64,000 nucleotides of DNA from assembly GCF_900163665.1 (NCBI RefSeq), contig NZ_FUIA01000020.1, positions 1 to 64,000 on the forward strand, written 5' to 3'. This document shows positions 35,160 to 44,006 of the stretch, piece by piece. The notes beneath the pieces were generated by a model that worked only from the letters and a program-made list of their open reading frames with translations, did no database searches and had not been told where the DNA came from. The stretch comes from Frigoribacterium sp. JB110. GTDB taxonomy: Bacteria > Actinomycetota > Actinomycetes > Actinomycetales > Microbacteriaceae. Within the stretch, counting starts at the first letter, position 1, and every line of letters begins with the position of its first letter. The translations under genes were made by a program, and so were the position numbers.

Positions 35160-36474
35160 GGTCGAGGTTCGAACGGTCCTTGCCGGTCATCAGGCCGATC
35201 AGGCTGATCAGTGCGAATCCGATCCACAGCAGCGACACGAGCCAGAGGCTGCCTCCCCCCGCCGCGGCGAGCGCCGTTGCGATCATCGGCGTGAAGCCCG
35301 CGCCGGCGGTTGCGGCGAACTGGTAGGCGACGGACGCGCCGGAGTTGCGCACGGATGTCGGGAACTGCTCACCGGCGTAGGCGCCGTATGGACCGGCGGA
35401 GAAGCCCTGCACGACGGAGAGGCCGAGGAAGACCGCGAAGAAGAACAGCACGACGTTGTCGGTCTGCAGCATCATCATGATCGGGAAGGCCAGCGCGATG
35501 CCGAGGATGTTGCCGAACATCAGGATGCGGCGCCTGCCGAAACGGTCCGACATCCGGGACGCGATGATGATGAACAGGATGGTCGTCACGGCCGCCGATG
35601 CCTTCAGCACCAGCACGAGGCTCTGCTCGTGCGCCGCCTGCTGCACCACGTAGGCCACGGCCCATGCACCCATCAGGCCCTGTGCTCCCTGACAGGAGAT
35701 TCCGACGGCGAAGGCGCGAAGCAGCGGGCGCCAGTGATGCCGGACGAGCTCGACCAGCGGCGTCTTCCTGTGCTGGGGCGCGCGCTCCGCCGCCTCGAGG
35801 AACACCTTCGACTCCGTCACCTTCCGGCGGATGAACACGGCGATCATCATGAACGCCGCCGAGAGGATGAACGGCACGCGCCATCCCCACGACAGGAACT
35901 GCTCATCCGGCATCGTCGCCATGCCGGCCAGGATGAGCGTTCCCACCAGCGTGCCCGTCGGCGCACCCATGTAGGAGAAGGCCGAGGCGAAGCCGCGCGA
36001 ACGCTTCTTCGCATTCTCGAACCCGACGAGGGTGGCCCCGCCCCACTCGCCGCCCACGGCTATGCCCTGCACGACGCGCAGCGTGACAAGGAGCGCCGGC
36101 GCCCAGATGCCGATCTGGTCCGTGGCGGGCAGCAGGCCGATCAGTGTCGACGTCACGCCCATCACGACGATGGTCGCCATCAGCACGGTCTTGCGGCCGA
36201 CCTTGTCGCCGAGGTGGCCGAAGATCACGCCGCCGAGCGGGCGCGCCACGTAGCCCGCCGCGAGTGTGGCGAAGGACAGCACGAGAGCGGCTGTGGGATC
36301 GAGATTCGTGAAGAAGATGCGGTTGAACACGATCCCGGCGGCGGTCGCGTACAGGATGAAGTCGTAGTACTCCAGCGCCGTGCCGATCAGACTGGAGGCC
36401 AGAATGCGGCGCATATCCCGCTTGGACGCGGAGTAGGCAGTATCGACCGCCTGGGTGTTGGACGAGTTGGTCAT
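35095..36474 (-). CDS. MHS-family major facilitator transporter
   Basis: 459-residue, 12-span proton symporter of the metabolite:H+ symporter family (shikimate, proline-betaine, citrate or dicarboxylate relatives). Landmarks: ASSLIGTALEYYDFILYATA in span 1, GGVIFGHLGDKVGRKTVL in the 2-3 loop, LRVVQGIAVGGEWGGA, and a second GRR motif in SDRFGRRRILM. It lies 78 bp after an MBL-fold hydrolase on the same strand, so it probably imports that enzyme's substrate, or a precursor. Confidence 0.88.
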   Translation of the reverse strand: MTNSSNTQAVDTAYSASKRDMRRILASSLIGTALEYYDFILYATAAGIVFNRIFFTNLDPTAALVLSFATLAAGYVARPLGGVIFGHLGDKVGRKTVLMATIVVMGVTSTLIGLLPATDQIGIWAPALLVTLRVVQGIAVGGEWGGATLVGFENAKKRSRGFASAFSYMGAPTGTLVGTLILAGMATMPDEQFLSWGWRVPFILSAAFMMIAVFIRRKVTESKVFLEAAERAPQHRKTPLVELVRHHWRPLLRAFAVGISCQGAQGLMGAWAVAYVVQQAAHEQSLVLVLKASAAVTTILFIIIASRMSDRFGRRRILMFGNILGIALAFPIMMMLQTDNVVLFFFAVFLGLSVVQGFSAGPYGAYAGEQFPTSVRNSGASVAYQFAATAGAGFTPMIATALAAAGGGSLWLVSLLWIGFALISLIGLMTGKDRSNLDLTELDGKPAQATPAAAVPAPR

Positions 36475-36552
36475 CGTTGACTCCTCATTCGGGTGATCGG
36501 CCGAACGGCCGGATGAGTGCGGGCTGGCTCCAGGCCTCGCCGCGGCTTCTGG

Positions 36553-37587
36553 TCAGGTCGCGGCACCAGCCGGCTGAGGCAGGCGGGCGAAGCTGAGCGT
36601 GTCGAGATCTTCGGGGATCGTCAGCGGACCGTCGAACGTCTGCTGCGCACCGTGCCACACCTCGGGATGCGCATGGGACGGCACGAGGTGGTGCAGGGCG
36701 AGGTGCCGCGCCCCGGCGCGCGCCGCGATCCGGCCCGCGTCGGCCGGCGTCGTGTGGGAGCGTCGGTGGTGATCCATCGTCGCTTTGAGCATCGCGGTGT
36801 CGGAGTACTGAGCGGCCAGCATGTCGAGGTCGATGGCCTCGTGCAGCAGCAGGTCGGTATCGCGGGCCAGGCGCACCAGGTTGTCGCAGGGAGCGGTGTC
36901 GCCGGAGATCGTGACGGAGCCGTGCTCGGTGTCGAAGCGATACGCGAATGCGGGCGCCATCGGGTGGTGCGACACCAGCGTCGCCGTCACCGTCACGAGG
37001 TCGTCGCCGAACACCTCGATCGGCTCCATGTCGGGCGAGACGGCGGTGTCGGGGTCGAACCCCCGCACACCGTCGAGGTCGATCTCGCGCGCCTCGAAGG
37101 TGTCGCGCGGACTCTTCGCGAGCGAATCGAATATGCGGTCGTTGATGTCGGTCGCGAAGGCGGCGAGCAGCCCGTCGAGCAGGCCAGCGACACCGGGCGT
37201 CGGGCGCTCGGGCGCGACCGGATCGGGCCGCCAGCTCGCCTGGGGCGAGAGGGGAGTCAGTCTTCCTCTGTCGCCAGGCCCGACGATCGGGATCGACCCG
37301 GCAGATCGGCTCTTCAGCTCGAACGCGCCGAACAGCACGATCCCCGGCAGGTCGACCAGATGGTCGGAATGCATGTGGGTGAGGAAGATGCCGCTGAGAG
37401 CGGGCATCGGCAGCCCAGCGGCTTTCGCCTGGTGCCCAGCGCCGTCGCCGCAGTCGACGAGGTACCAGCGGTCGCCGACGACGACGGCCGTCGCGATGCC
37501 GAAGCGCGGCTCTCCGGCATGGTCGGCCCACCAGCGCGGGCCGCCTGCGGTGCCCAGCGTCACGATGCGGGGTTCGGTCGTCGTCAC
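36553..37587 (-). CDS. MBL-fold metal-dependent hydrolase (RNase Z-like)
   Basis: 344-residue metallo-beta-lactamase-fold hydrolase; THMHSDHLVDLPG supplies HxHxDH, and GDTAPCDNLVRLA plus LALHHLVPS complete the metal ligands. Related proteins are arylsulfatase- or lactonase-like hydrolases; no signal peptide. GTG at 37587 is chosen for the GGAAGGA nine bases upstream; an ATG at 37647 would extend it by 20 residues toward the divergent LysR promoter. Placed between a LysR gene and an MHS importer, it looks like the catalytic step of a small catabolic cassette. Confidence 0.82.
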   Translation of the reverse strand: MTTTEPRIVTLGTAGGPRWWADHAGEPRFGIATAVVVGDRWYLVDCGDGAGHQAKAAGLPMPALSGIFLTHMHSDHLVDLPGIVLFGAFELKSRSAGSIPIVGPGDRGRLTPLSPQASWRPDPVAPERPTPGVAGLLDGLLAAFATDINDRIFDSLAKSPRDTFEAREIDLDGVRGFDPDTAVSPDMEPIEVFGDDLVTVTATLVSHHPMAPAFAYRFDTEHGSVTISGDTAPCDNLVRLARDTDLLLHEAIDLDMLAAQYSDTAMLKATMDHHRRSHTTPADAGRIAARAGARHLALHHLVPSHAHPEVWHGAQQTFDGPLTIPEDLDTLSFARLPQPAGAAT

Positions 37588-37681
37588 GTCGTTGTGTCCT
37601 TCCTCGGGTACGCCTCCATGGTTCTCGCATTCGCTCCTCGTGTCCATCTGATTGTCCTTAACTGTGCTATCAAGTGAGGTA

Positions 37682-38605
37682 ATGGCTGACATCACGCTTC
37701 GACAGCTCGAGTACTTCGTTTCGATCGCCGACTCGGGGTCGGTGACGGCCGCGGCGGCGGCGTGCCGAGTCACCCAGGCCGCCGTGAGCACAGCGCTCGC
37801 CCAACTCGAACGCACCGTGGGCGCTCGGCTGGTCATCCGGCATCCGGGGCACGGCATCGCTCTGACGGCGGAGGGCGTGGCCGTCGCGGCGCACGCACGC
37901 GGCGTTCTCGACGGCGTCGGTCGAGTGTCATCGATCGTGTCGGAGACCAGGGGGCGTCTCAGCGGGAGACTCGCCATCGGGGTGTACCGGACGCTTTCGC
38001 CGCACACCATCCCCGCCCTGATCGAGTGGTTCGGCGCCAGGCATCCGGATGTCGACCTGCGATTCGTCGAAGGATCGGGCTCGCACGTGCAGGAGGAGGT
38101 GATGGCGGGTCGCGCACAGATCGCGATCATCTATCGCGCCCAGCTGTCGTCCGGCTGCACGGCGACCGTGCTCCGCCGCAGTCGGCGCACGGCGGTGATG
38201 AGCCCAGAGCACCCGCTCGCCGATCATCCGGATCTGAATCTGCGCGCCCTCGCGGAGCATCCCGCGATCCTGCTCGACGAGGAGCCGGCGCTGAATCGCA
38301 CGCTGGCGGCCTTCGCCGCAGAGGGCGTCGAACCACTGGTGCCGTGGCGGAGTTCGAGCGTCGAGGCGATCCACAACGTCGTCGGTCGCGGGTCGGCCTA
38401 CTCCATCCTGATGCAGACGCGGTCGCACAGCCCAGAGGGGCGCCCGCTGCTGTTCCGCGAGCTGGCGGGTCACGACCTGGACAACCCCGTTGCCGCCGCG
38501 CTCCCCCGCGGCCTCACGCCGACCGCGCTCGTGGCAGAGGCACTCACGGCCGTCCGCGAGCACTGGGCCGCCACGGATCAGGCGCTCGGGCGCGGCACCG
38601 ACTGA
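37682..38605 (+). CDS. LysR-family regulator
   Basis: 307-residue LysR regulator with HTH TLRQLEYFVSIADSGSVTAA, then VTQAAVSTALAQLERTVGARL, and a C-terminal co-inducer domain. Divergent from the MBL/MHS genes (94 bp between starts), the normal arrangement for control of that cassette. Start ATG at 37682 is the position right before the HTH and has GTGAGG upstream; an ATG ten codons earlier is less likely. The last 28 bp overlap the convergent LysG gene. Confidence 0.88.
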   Translation: MADITLRQLEYFVSIADSGSVTAAAAACRVTQAAVSTALAQLERTVGARLVIRHPGHGIALTAEGVAVAAHARGVLDGVGRVSSIVSETRGRLSGRLAIGVYRTLSPHTIPALIEWFGARHPDVDLRFVEGSGSHVQEEVMAGRAQIAIIYRAQLSSGCTATVLRRSRRTAVMSPEHPLADHPDLNLRALAEHPAILLDEEPALNRTLAAFAAEGVEPLVPWRSSSVEAIHNVVGRGSAYSILMQTRSHSPEGRPLLFRELAGHDLDNPVAAALPRGLTPTALVAEALTAVREHWAATDQALGRGTD

Positions 38606-39498
38606 GGGGCGCCCTGCTGCCGCAGCGCCGCGCGTGCGCCGCGCACGACGAACTCCCTGATCGCGGCGAGGGCGGGGGACGTGATGTTCCACTGCTGCCA
38701 GAACAGCGGCTCGTCGATGTCGGGGGCACCGAGGGGCACGAGCGAACCCCGCTCCAGCGCCGCAGCCGCCTGCGCCGGCGGGAGCATGCCCCAGCCCATG
38801 CCGAGCCGGACTGCGGCGGCGTAGTCTTCGGACGCCGGAACGTAGTGCCGCGGCGGGGCTTCCGGATCGACACCGTTCGCGCGCAGCCACTGCGCCTGCA
38901 GGTCGTCTGAGCGATCGAACTCGATCACCGGGGCCGCGGCGATCGACGTCTTCGTCGCACCCCGCGCGAACCATCGGTCCACGAACCCCGGCGAGGCGAA
39001 CGCGACGTACTCCGTCGCGCCCAGCGGCGTGACCGTGCAGCCGGCGATCGGATTCTCCTCTGAGGTGATCGCAGCCAGCGCCGAGCCCGACTCCAGCAGC
39101 GCCGCGGTGCGGTCCTCGTCCTCGCGGAGCAGCTCGAAGGTGACATCGTGCTCTCGCGCCACGGCTTCGAGCGCCGGCAGCAGCCACAGCGAGAGGGAGT
39201 CGGCGTTGACGGCGATCGGCACGTGCATCCGGTCGCGCCGCTCCAGACCGAGCGCGATGGACGCCTCGTGCCCGATCACCTCGTACTGTCTGGCCAGTCG
39301 CACGATCGTGGTGCCTGCCGCAGTGGCCCTCACCGGCCGCGACCGGATGATCAGGACCCGGCCCAGCTGCGACTCGAGCGCACGCAGCCGCTGGCTGACG
39401 GCGGAGGGCGAGATGCGCAGCCGCCTGGCCGCCGCGTCGAACGACTTCTCGTCGACGATCGCGGCCACCGTCTGCGCCAGCTCTGGAGCGATCCACAT
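38578..39498 (-). CDS. lysG: LysG/ArgP-type LysR regulator of amino-acid export
   Basis: 306-residue LysR protein of the LysG/ArgP subgroup, recognised by LAQTVAAIVDEKSFDAAARR, RISPSAVSQRLRALESQLG and the C-terminal domain typical of the lysine-export activator; the divergent lysE gene confirms it. In Corynebacterium LysG activates lysE when basic amino acids accumulate. The 74-bp shared region contains AT-rich half-sites. Confidence 0.88.
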   Translation of the reverse strand: MWIAPELAQTVAAIVDEKSFDAAARRLRISPSAVSQRLRALESQLGRVLIIRSRPVRATAAGTTIVRLARQYEVIGHEASIALGLERRDRMHVPIAVNADSLSLWLLPALEAVAREHDVTFELLREDEDRTAALLESGSALAAITSEENPIAGCTVTPLGATEYVAFASPGFVDRWFARGATKTSIAAAPVIEFDRSDDLQAQWLRANGVDPEAPPRHYVPASEDYAAAVRLGMGWGMLPPAQAAAALERGSLVPLGAPDIDEPLFWQQWNITSPALAAIREFVVRGARAALRQQGAPQSVPRPSA

Positions 39499-39511
39499 AA
39501 GCTCTGCTTCA

Positions 39512-39526
39512 CCAACTTTCGATTGG
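39512..39526. promoter_or_regulatory. possible LysG binding dyad
   Basis: CCAA and TTGG separated by seven A/T-rich bases, in the lysG-lysE intergenic region and flanked by two AAGCAGA direct copies on the minus strand. Weak evidence. Confidence 0.25.
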
Positions 39527-39572
39527 CCACATCTGCTTTTGATTCTCGCACGGACGAGCGGAGCATTGCCTG

Positions 39573-40292
39573 GTGCTCATCGCTCTCCTCGCCGGCTTCG
39601 GTCTCTGCCTATCCCTCATCGTCGCGCCCGGCGCGCAGAACGTGTTCCTGTTGCGAGAGGGCGTCCGCCATGCGACGAGCAGCCGTCGCCATGCGGTCGT
39701 GCTGGCGATGGTCTGCTTCGCCTGCGACATCGTGCTGATCTCGGCGGGCGTCGCGGGCTTCGGCGCGGCGGTCGAAGCGGTGCCGTGGCTGTTCGATGCG
39801 GCGCGCTGGGCCGGCGTGACCTTCCTCGCCGGGTACGGCCTGTTCGCCGCATGGCGCGCGGTCCGCGGTGGCGGTGACGCGATCGACGCGACTGAGGGGC
39901 CCGCCCGTCCGGACGCGGGGCTGCACCCGGATGACGCACCTGCCTGGTCCGGATCGACCGCAACGGCGACGCTCACTGTGAGCCGACCGCGCACGAATCA
40001 GAAGCACGTGCTGCTGCCCGCCGTGCTCACATGCCTGGCGATCACCTGGCTGAACCCGCACACATACCTCGACACCGTGCTCATGCTCGGCTCGATCTCG
40101 ACCGCCTACGGCGACGCGGCCTGGCTGTTCGGGCTCGGCGCAATCGCAGGCAGCGCCGCGTGGTTCGCGTTCCTCACCTGCGCCGCCCGGTTCGCGGCGC
40201 GGTGGCTGCGCTCCCCGCGCTCCTGGCGCGCCCTCGACGCGGTCATCGCCGTGATGATGCTCGGCCTGGCCGCCGCCCTGGCGCTGGGCTGA
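39573..40292 (+). CDS. lysE: LysE-family amino-acid exporter
   Basis: 239-residue LysE/ArgO exporter of basic amino acids: first span GFGLCLSLIVAPGAQNVFLL, then CDIVLISAGVAGFG, and WLNPHTYLDTVLMLGS late. A non-conserved hydrophilic loop of about 45 residues (around 110-150) splits the middle, longer than in the classical protein. GTG start at 39573. Divergent from its regulator. Confidence 0.9.
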   Translation: MLIALLAGFGLCLSLIVAPGAQNVFLLREGVRHATSSRRHAVVLAMVCFACDIVLISAGVAGFGAAVEAVPWLFDAARWAGVTFLAGYGLFAAWRAVRGGGDAIDATEGPARPDAGLHPDDAPAWSGSTATATLTVSRPRTNQKHVLLPAVLTCLAITWLNPHTYLDTVLMLGSISTAYGDAAWLFGLGAIAGSAAWFAFLTCAARFAARWLRSPRSWRALDAVIAVMMLGLAAALALG

Positions 40293-40366
40293 GGGCGACG
40301 GCCGGCCGACCGCCGGGAGGGCATCGTACGCTGGAGGCACCCCACCGTCACCCCCAAGGAGCCCCT

Positions 40367-40780
40367 ATGCCGCGCACACCACTGCCCTCCGAGTACCTCG
40401 ACGCGCTCCGCAAGCCGAACCAGTGCGTCGTCGCGACGATCCGCCCGAACGGTGAGCTGAGCACGGCGGCCACCTGGTACGAGCTCACCGACGACAGCCA
40501 CATCCTGCTCAACCTCGACGCGACCCGCGCACGCATGCGGCACATGCGCGAGGACCCCCGCGTCGCCCTGACGATCTTCGCCGCCGACGACTGGTATTCG
40601 CACGTGTCGCTCTCGGGCGAGGTGGTCGAGTTCCGCAAGGACGACGGGCTCGTCGACATCGACCGCATCTCAGAGCACTACACCGGCGCCCCCTACGCCG
40701 ACCGCGAGCGCGACAGCTGGAGCGTCGTCATCCGGATCTCGAGCTGGCACGCCTGGCACATGCCGAAGATCTCGGAGTAG
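40367..40780 (+). CDS. PPOX-class flavin/F420-dependent oxidoreductase family protein
   Basis: 137-residue split-barrel protein of the pyridoxamine-phosphate-oxidase-like class. Sequence signs: NQCVVATIRPNGELSTAATW, DATRARMRHMREDPRVALTI and SLSGEVVEF. Short members in actinobacteria often use F420 or FMN; the substrate is unknown. ATG at 40367 with AAGGAG upstream; the start is certain because the domain begins within ten residues. Single-gene unit. Confidence 0.83.
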   Translation: MPRTPLPSEYLDALRKPNQCVVATIRPNGELSTAATWYELTDDSHILLNLDATRARMRHMREDPRVALTIFAADDWYSHVSLSGEVVEFRKDDGLVDIDRISEHYTGAPYADRERDSWSVVIRISSWHAWHMPKISE

Positions 40781-40812
40781 CCGGCTCTCGCCACGTAACG
40801 CGGGATCGCGCG

Positions 40813-41733
40813 TCAGTGCACGTTCTCCATCAGCTCGGTGCCGAGAGTGCGGAAGGCGTGGTGGGCGCGGTCGCGGTGCAGCGGTGAGACGTCATCGAAG
40901 CACACCGTGAGCGCGTAGGCGAGGCCGGCGCGTGGGCCCGCGATCACACCCGCTTCGGCGCGCACACCGGTGTCGTCGTATGCCGTGCGATTGAGGAACA
41001 GCAGGCCGTGCGCGTCATCGTCATGACCGAAGGCGCGCAGGTTCGTTGCGGCGCCGACGAGGCTCAGGTCCTGCCCGATGGTGAGCCACTCCGACACCTG
41101 CGCGCTGACCGCGGGGTTCACGGCCCGACCGCCGACGAGGTCGCTCATCAGCGTGGCGTACTCGCGGGTCGTGCCGAGCGAGACGTGCGGCGCGTCGTCC
41201 GGGCCGCGCTCGTCCCGCACGCGGTCGAGGAGAGCCGACCTGCGCATACCGAGATCGACCATGCGCCGCGTGATCGCTTCGATGCCCGTGGCCTCGAGCA
41301 GCGCGTTCGTCGCGTACGCGTCTCCCTGCGCTGCGGCCAGCACCGCGAGATCGGTCAGCGACAGCTCCGAAGCTGCGAGGTGGCGCCAGATCCCTGAGAC
41401 CGACACGGGATCCAGATCGTCGCGCTTGACCAGCCGGGCCGGATCGACGGTGCCGTCGTCGAAGCCTGCGGCCGTCTCGATGAGGAGGGGAATCACCCCG
41501 AGCCCGCCCACCGGCAGCGTCACGAAGTCGTCGCCGGTCAGGACGGTCGACCCGCGATCGAGGTCGGCGACGTGCACCGACACCTGCGCGCCCGCGACGG
41601 CGAGCCCCTCCAGCGCGGCGAGGGTGAGGGGGAACCCCGGTCGGCGGTCGGTGCGGCGGCGGGACGTGCGAGAGCCCGAATGGCGCCTCTGGCGGCGAGT
41701 GGCAACGATCGACTGGTCGGGGTCGGGGACCAC
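40813..41733 (-). CDS. class A beta-lactamase-fold protein lacking catalytic motifs
   Basis: 306 residues with the organisation of a class A beta-lactamase / serine hydrolase: VSVHVADLDRGSTVLTGDDF, the SxxK helix, the helix with the SDN loop, and a C-terminal strand where KTG belongs. All three motifs are gone: the SxxK position reads PVGG, the SDN position reads GDAYATN, the KTG position reads EAG. A catalytic acylation mechanism is therefore unlikely; a binding or regulatory role is inferred. No signal peptide, but an Arg-rich N-terminus. GTG at 41733 has CTGGAG upstream. Confidence 0.68.
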   Translation of the reverse strand: MVPDPDQSIVATRRQRRHSGSRTSRRRTDRRPGFPLTLAALEGLAVAGAQVSVHVADLDRGSTVLTGDDFVTLPVGGLGVIPLLIETAAGFDDGTVDPARLVKRDDLDPVSVSGIWRHLAASELSLTDLAVLAAAQGDAYATNALLEATGIEAITRRMVDLGMRRSALLDRVRDERGPDDAPHVSLGTTREYATLMSDLVGGRAVNPAVSAQVSEWLTIGQDLSLVGAATNLRAFGHDDDAHGLLFLNRTAYDDTGVRAEAGVIAGPRAGLAYALTVCFDDVSPLHRDRAHHAFRTLGTELMENVH

Positions 41734-41892
41734 AGGGCTCTCCAGGGCGCTCGGAATCGGACAGTGCCGCGCTGGCTCCCCGGGGAGTCTCCTCCCGCCC
41801 TTACAGCGCGATTGCGTACATCATGCACGCCGTCACACAGAGATACAGCCTAGGCGTGTTCCCTTTGCGTGAACAGAGTGCCCGGGCATGCG

Positions 41893-43860
41893 TCACCAGA
41901 TCGTCACTCGATCGACTTCGGGGAGCCACAGCGCATCTCCCTCGACGACGCCGAACGCGTCGTAGAACGCATCGATGTTGCGCACGATCTGATTGCAGCG
42001 GAATTCATTCGGCGAGTGCGGATCGATCGCCAGCAGCCGGATCGCCTCGGCATCGCGCGACTTCTGCTGCCACACCTGCGCCCACGACAGGAACACGCGC
42101 TTCAGGCCGTCGAGACCGTCGATCTCGCCTGGCTCGCCGGCCTCGCCCTTCTCGACCGCGATCGAGTAGGCCTTCAGCGCGATGCCGAGCCCGCCGAGGT
42201 CTCCGATGTTCTCGCCGATGGTGAGCGCACCGTTGACGTGATGAGTCTCGGCCTCGAGACCGACGGGCGTGAGACTGTCGAACTGCGCGATGAGCGATGC
42301 GGTGCGCTTCTCGAACGCCTCACGGTCAGCTTCGGTCCACCAGTTCCGCAGCGCGCCCGTCCCGTCGTACTGCGAGCCCTGGTCGTCGAACCCATGGCCG
42401 ATCTCGTGCCCGATCACGGCGCCGATTCCGCCGTAGTTCGCCGCGGGATCGCGCTCGACGTCGAAGAACGGGTACTGCAGGATGGCCGCGGGGAAGACGA
42501 CCTCGTTCTGCAGCGGGTGGTAGTACGCGTTCACGGTCTGCGGGCTCATCAGCCACTCGTCGCGATCGATCGGCTGGCCGATCTTGCGCATCTGCCTGTC
42601 GTGCTCGAACCGGCCGGCGGCGGCCGCGTTGCCGACGAGATCGCCCGCATCGACGGCAAGCGCCGAGAAATCGCGCCAGACATCCGGATGGCCGATCTTC
42701 GGCGTGAACTGGTCGAGCTTCTCGAGCGCGCGCTCACGGGTCTCGGGGCTCATCCAGTCGAGCTCCGTGATGCTCTGCCGGTACGCCTCGACGAGGTTCT
42801 TCACGAGCGTGTCGATCTCGGCCTTCGCCTGCGGCGGGAAGTGGCGTTCGACGTAGATCCTGCCGACGGCCTCTCCCATGGCGCCCTCCACGAAACCGAC
42901 GCCGCGCTTCCAACGCTCTCGGATCTGCGGCACCCCCGTGAGTGCCGTGCCGTAGAAACCGAAGTTCTCGTTCACGAACTCATCGGTCAGGTACGCCGCT
43001 GCTCCGCGCACCACCGCGTAGCGCAGCCATGCCTTCCAGTCGTCGAGCCGCTCCTCGACGAGCATCGACCCCAGACCCGTGACGAACGAGGGCTGGTTGA
43101 CCACGATCTCGGCGAAGGCCGCGGCATCCGGCACGACCGCGTCGCGCCACGGCTCGAGGTCGGCACCTGCGAGCTCCTGCACTTCGGCCCATGTCTTCAG
43201 GTTGTACGTGGCCACCGCGTCGCGGCTGGCGACATTGTCCCAGTGGTGACCGGCCAGCTCGGTCTCCAGTGCCACCAGCCTGTCGGCCTGGTCGGCGGCG
43301 GCGTCGATTCCGGCGAGTGCCAGCATCCGCTCCACATGAGCGCGGAACGCCTCCCGCACCTCGGCGAACTGCTCCTCGCGGTAGTACTGCTCGTCGGGAA
43401 GAGACAGGCCGGCCTGCGCGACGAACGGAACGGCGCGCTCCGGATCGCCCGGGTCGGGTTCGACGTACAGGCCGAACACGCTCGCGACGCCCTCGCGGTC
43501 GAGCTCGCCGACGAAGCGGAGGAACGAGGGGATGTCGGCGAGCTCGTCGATGGCCGCGAAGCGCGAGCGCAGCGGCTCGGCGCCGAGCGCGTTGATGCGA
43601 TCGACATCCATGAAGCTCGAGTACAGGTCGCCGATCTTGCGGGCCTGGCTACCGGGCTCGGCCTCGCGCATCTCTTCGACGATCGCGCGCACATCGGCCT
43701 CGGCTCGCTCTGCGAGCGCGTGGAACGAACCCCACCTCGCCTTGTCGTCGGGGATCTCGGTGCGTTCGATCCAACTGCCGTTCACGTGCCGGAAGAGGTC
43801 GTCCTGCGCGCGGATGTCGGGGTTCAGTTCGTCGACGGCGATGCCAGAGGGAAGAGCCAT
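41893..43860 (-). CDS. pepO: M13-family zinc metallopeptidase (PepO/neprilysin-like)
   Basis: 655-residue endopeptidase with GHEIGHGFDDQGSQYDGTG (zinc HExxH plus the family's GFDDQGS), ENIGDLGGLGIAL supplying the third ligand, and NAYYHPLQNEVVFPAAILQ, all typical of M13. The C-terminus SPNEFRCNQIVRNIDAFYDA with final W is also characteristic. No membrane anchor, so it probably degrades oligopeptides in the cytosol, as bacterial PepO does. ATG at 43860 follows TACGAT by six bases. Confidence 0.93.
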   Translation of the reverse strand: MALPSGIAVDELNPDIRAQDDLFRHVNGSWIERTEIPDDKARWGSFHALAERAEADVRAIVEEMREAEPGSQARKIGDLYSSFMDVDRINALGAEPLRSRFAAIDELADIPSFLRFVGELDREGVASVFGLYVEPDPGDPERAVPFVAQAGLSLPDEQYYREEQFAEVREAFRAHVERMLALAGIDAAADQADRLVALETELAGHHWDNVASRDAVATYNLKTWAEVQELAGADLEPWRDAVVPDAAAFAEIVVNQPSFVTGLGSMLVEERLDDWKAWLRYAVVRGAAAYLTDEFVNENFGFYGTALTGVPQIRERWKRGVGFVEGAMGEAVGRIYVERHFPPQAKAEIDTLVKNLVEAYRQSITELDWMSPETRERALEKLDQFTPKIGHPDVWRDFSALAVDAGDLVGNAAAAGRFEHDRQMRKIGQPIDRDEWLMSPQTVNAYYHPLQNEVVFPAAILQYPFFDVERDPAANYGGIGAVIGHEIGHGFDDQGSQYDGTGALRNWWTEADREAFEKRTASLIAQFDSLTPVGLEAETHHVNGALTIGENIGDLGGLGIALKAYSIAVEKGEAGEPGEIDGLDGLKRVFLSWAQVWQQKSRDAEAIRLLAIDPHSPNEFRCNQIVRNIDAFYDAFGVVEGDALWLPEVDRVTIW

Positions 43861-43866
43861 GGCTCC

Positions 43867-43872
43867 ATCGTA
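43867..43872 (-). promoter_or_regulatory. -10 hexamer of the M13 peptidase gene
   Basis: TACGAT on the minus strand, six bases before ATG 43860. Confidence 0.5.
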
Positions 43873-44006
43873 TTGACCCCGTCCGACATCGGGGCGAACG
43901 GTCAGAACGTCGGACGTGCCGAATACCGTGATCGCACGACGAGCTCGGAGCTCTCACCGCTCGCACAGAGGAACGACCCGTAGCGTGATCGCAGATCGGA
44001 GGCCGC

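Noticed and set aside
41869-43983. 704-codon plus-strand frame
   Set aside because: Exact antisense of the M13 peptidase gene, which has clear catalytic motifs on the other strand.
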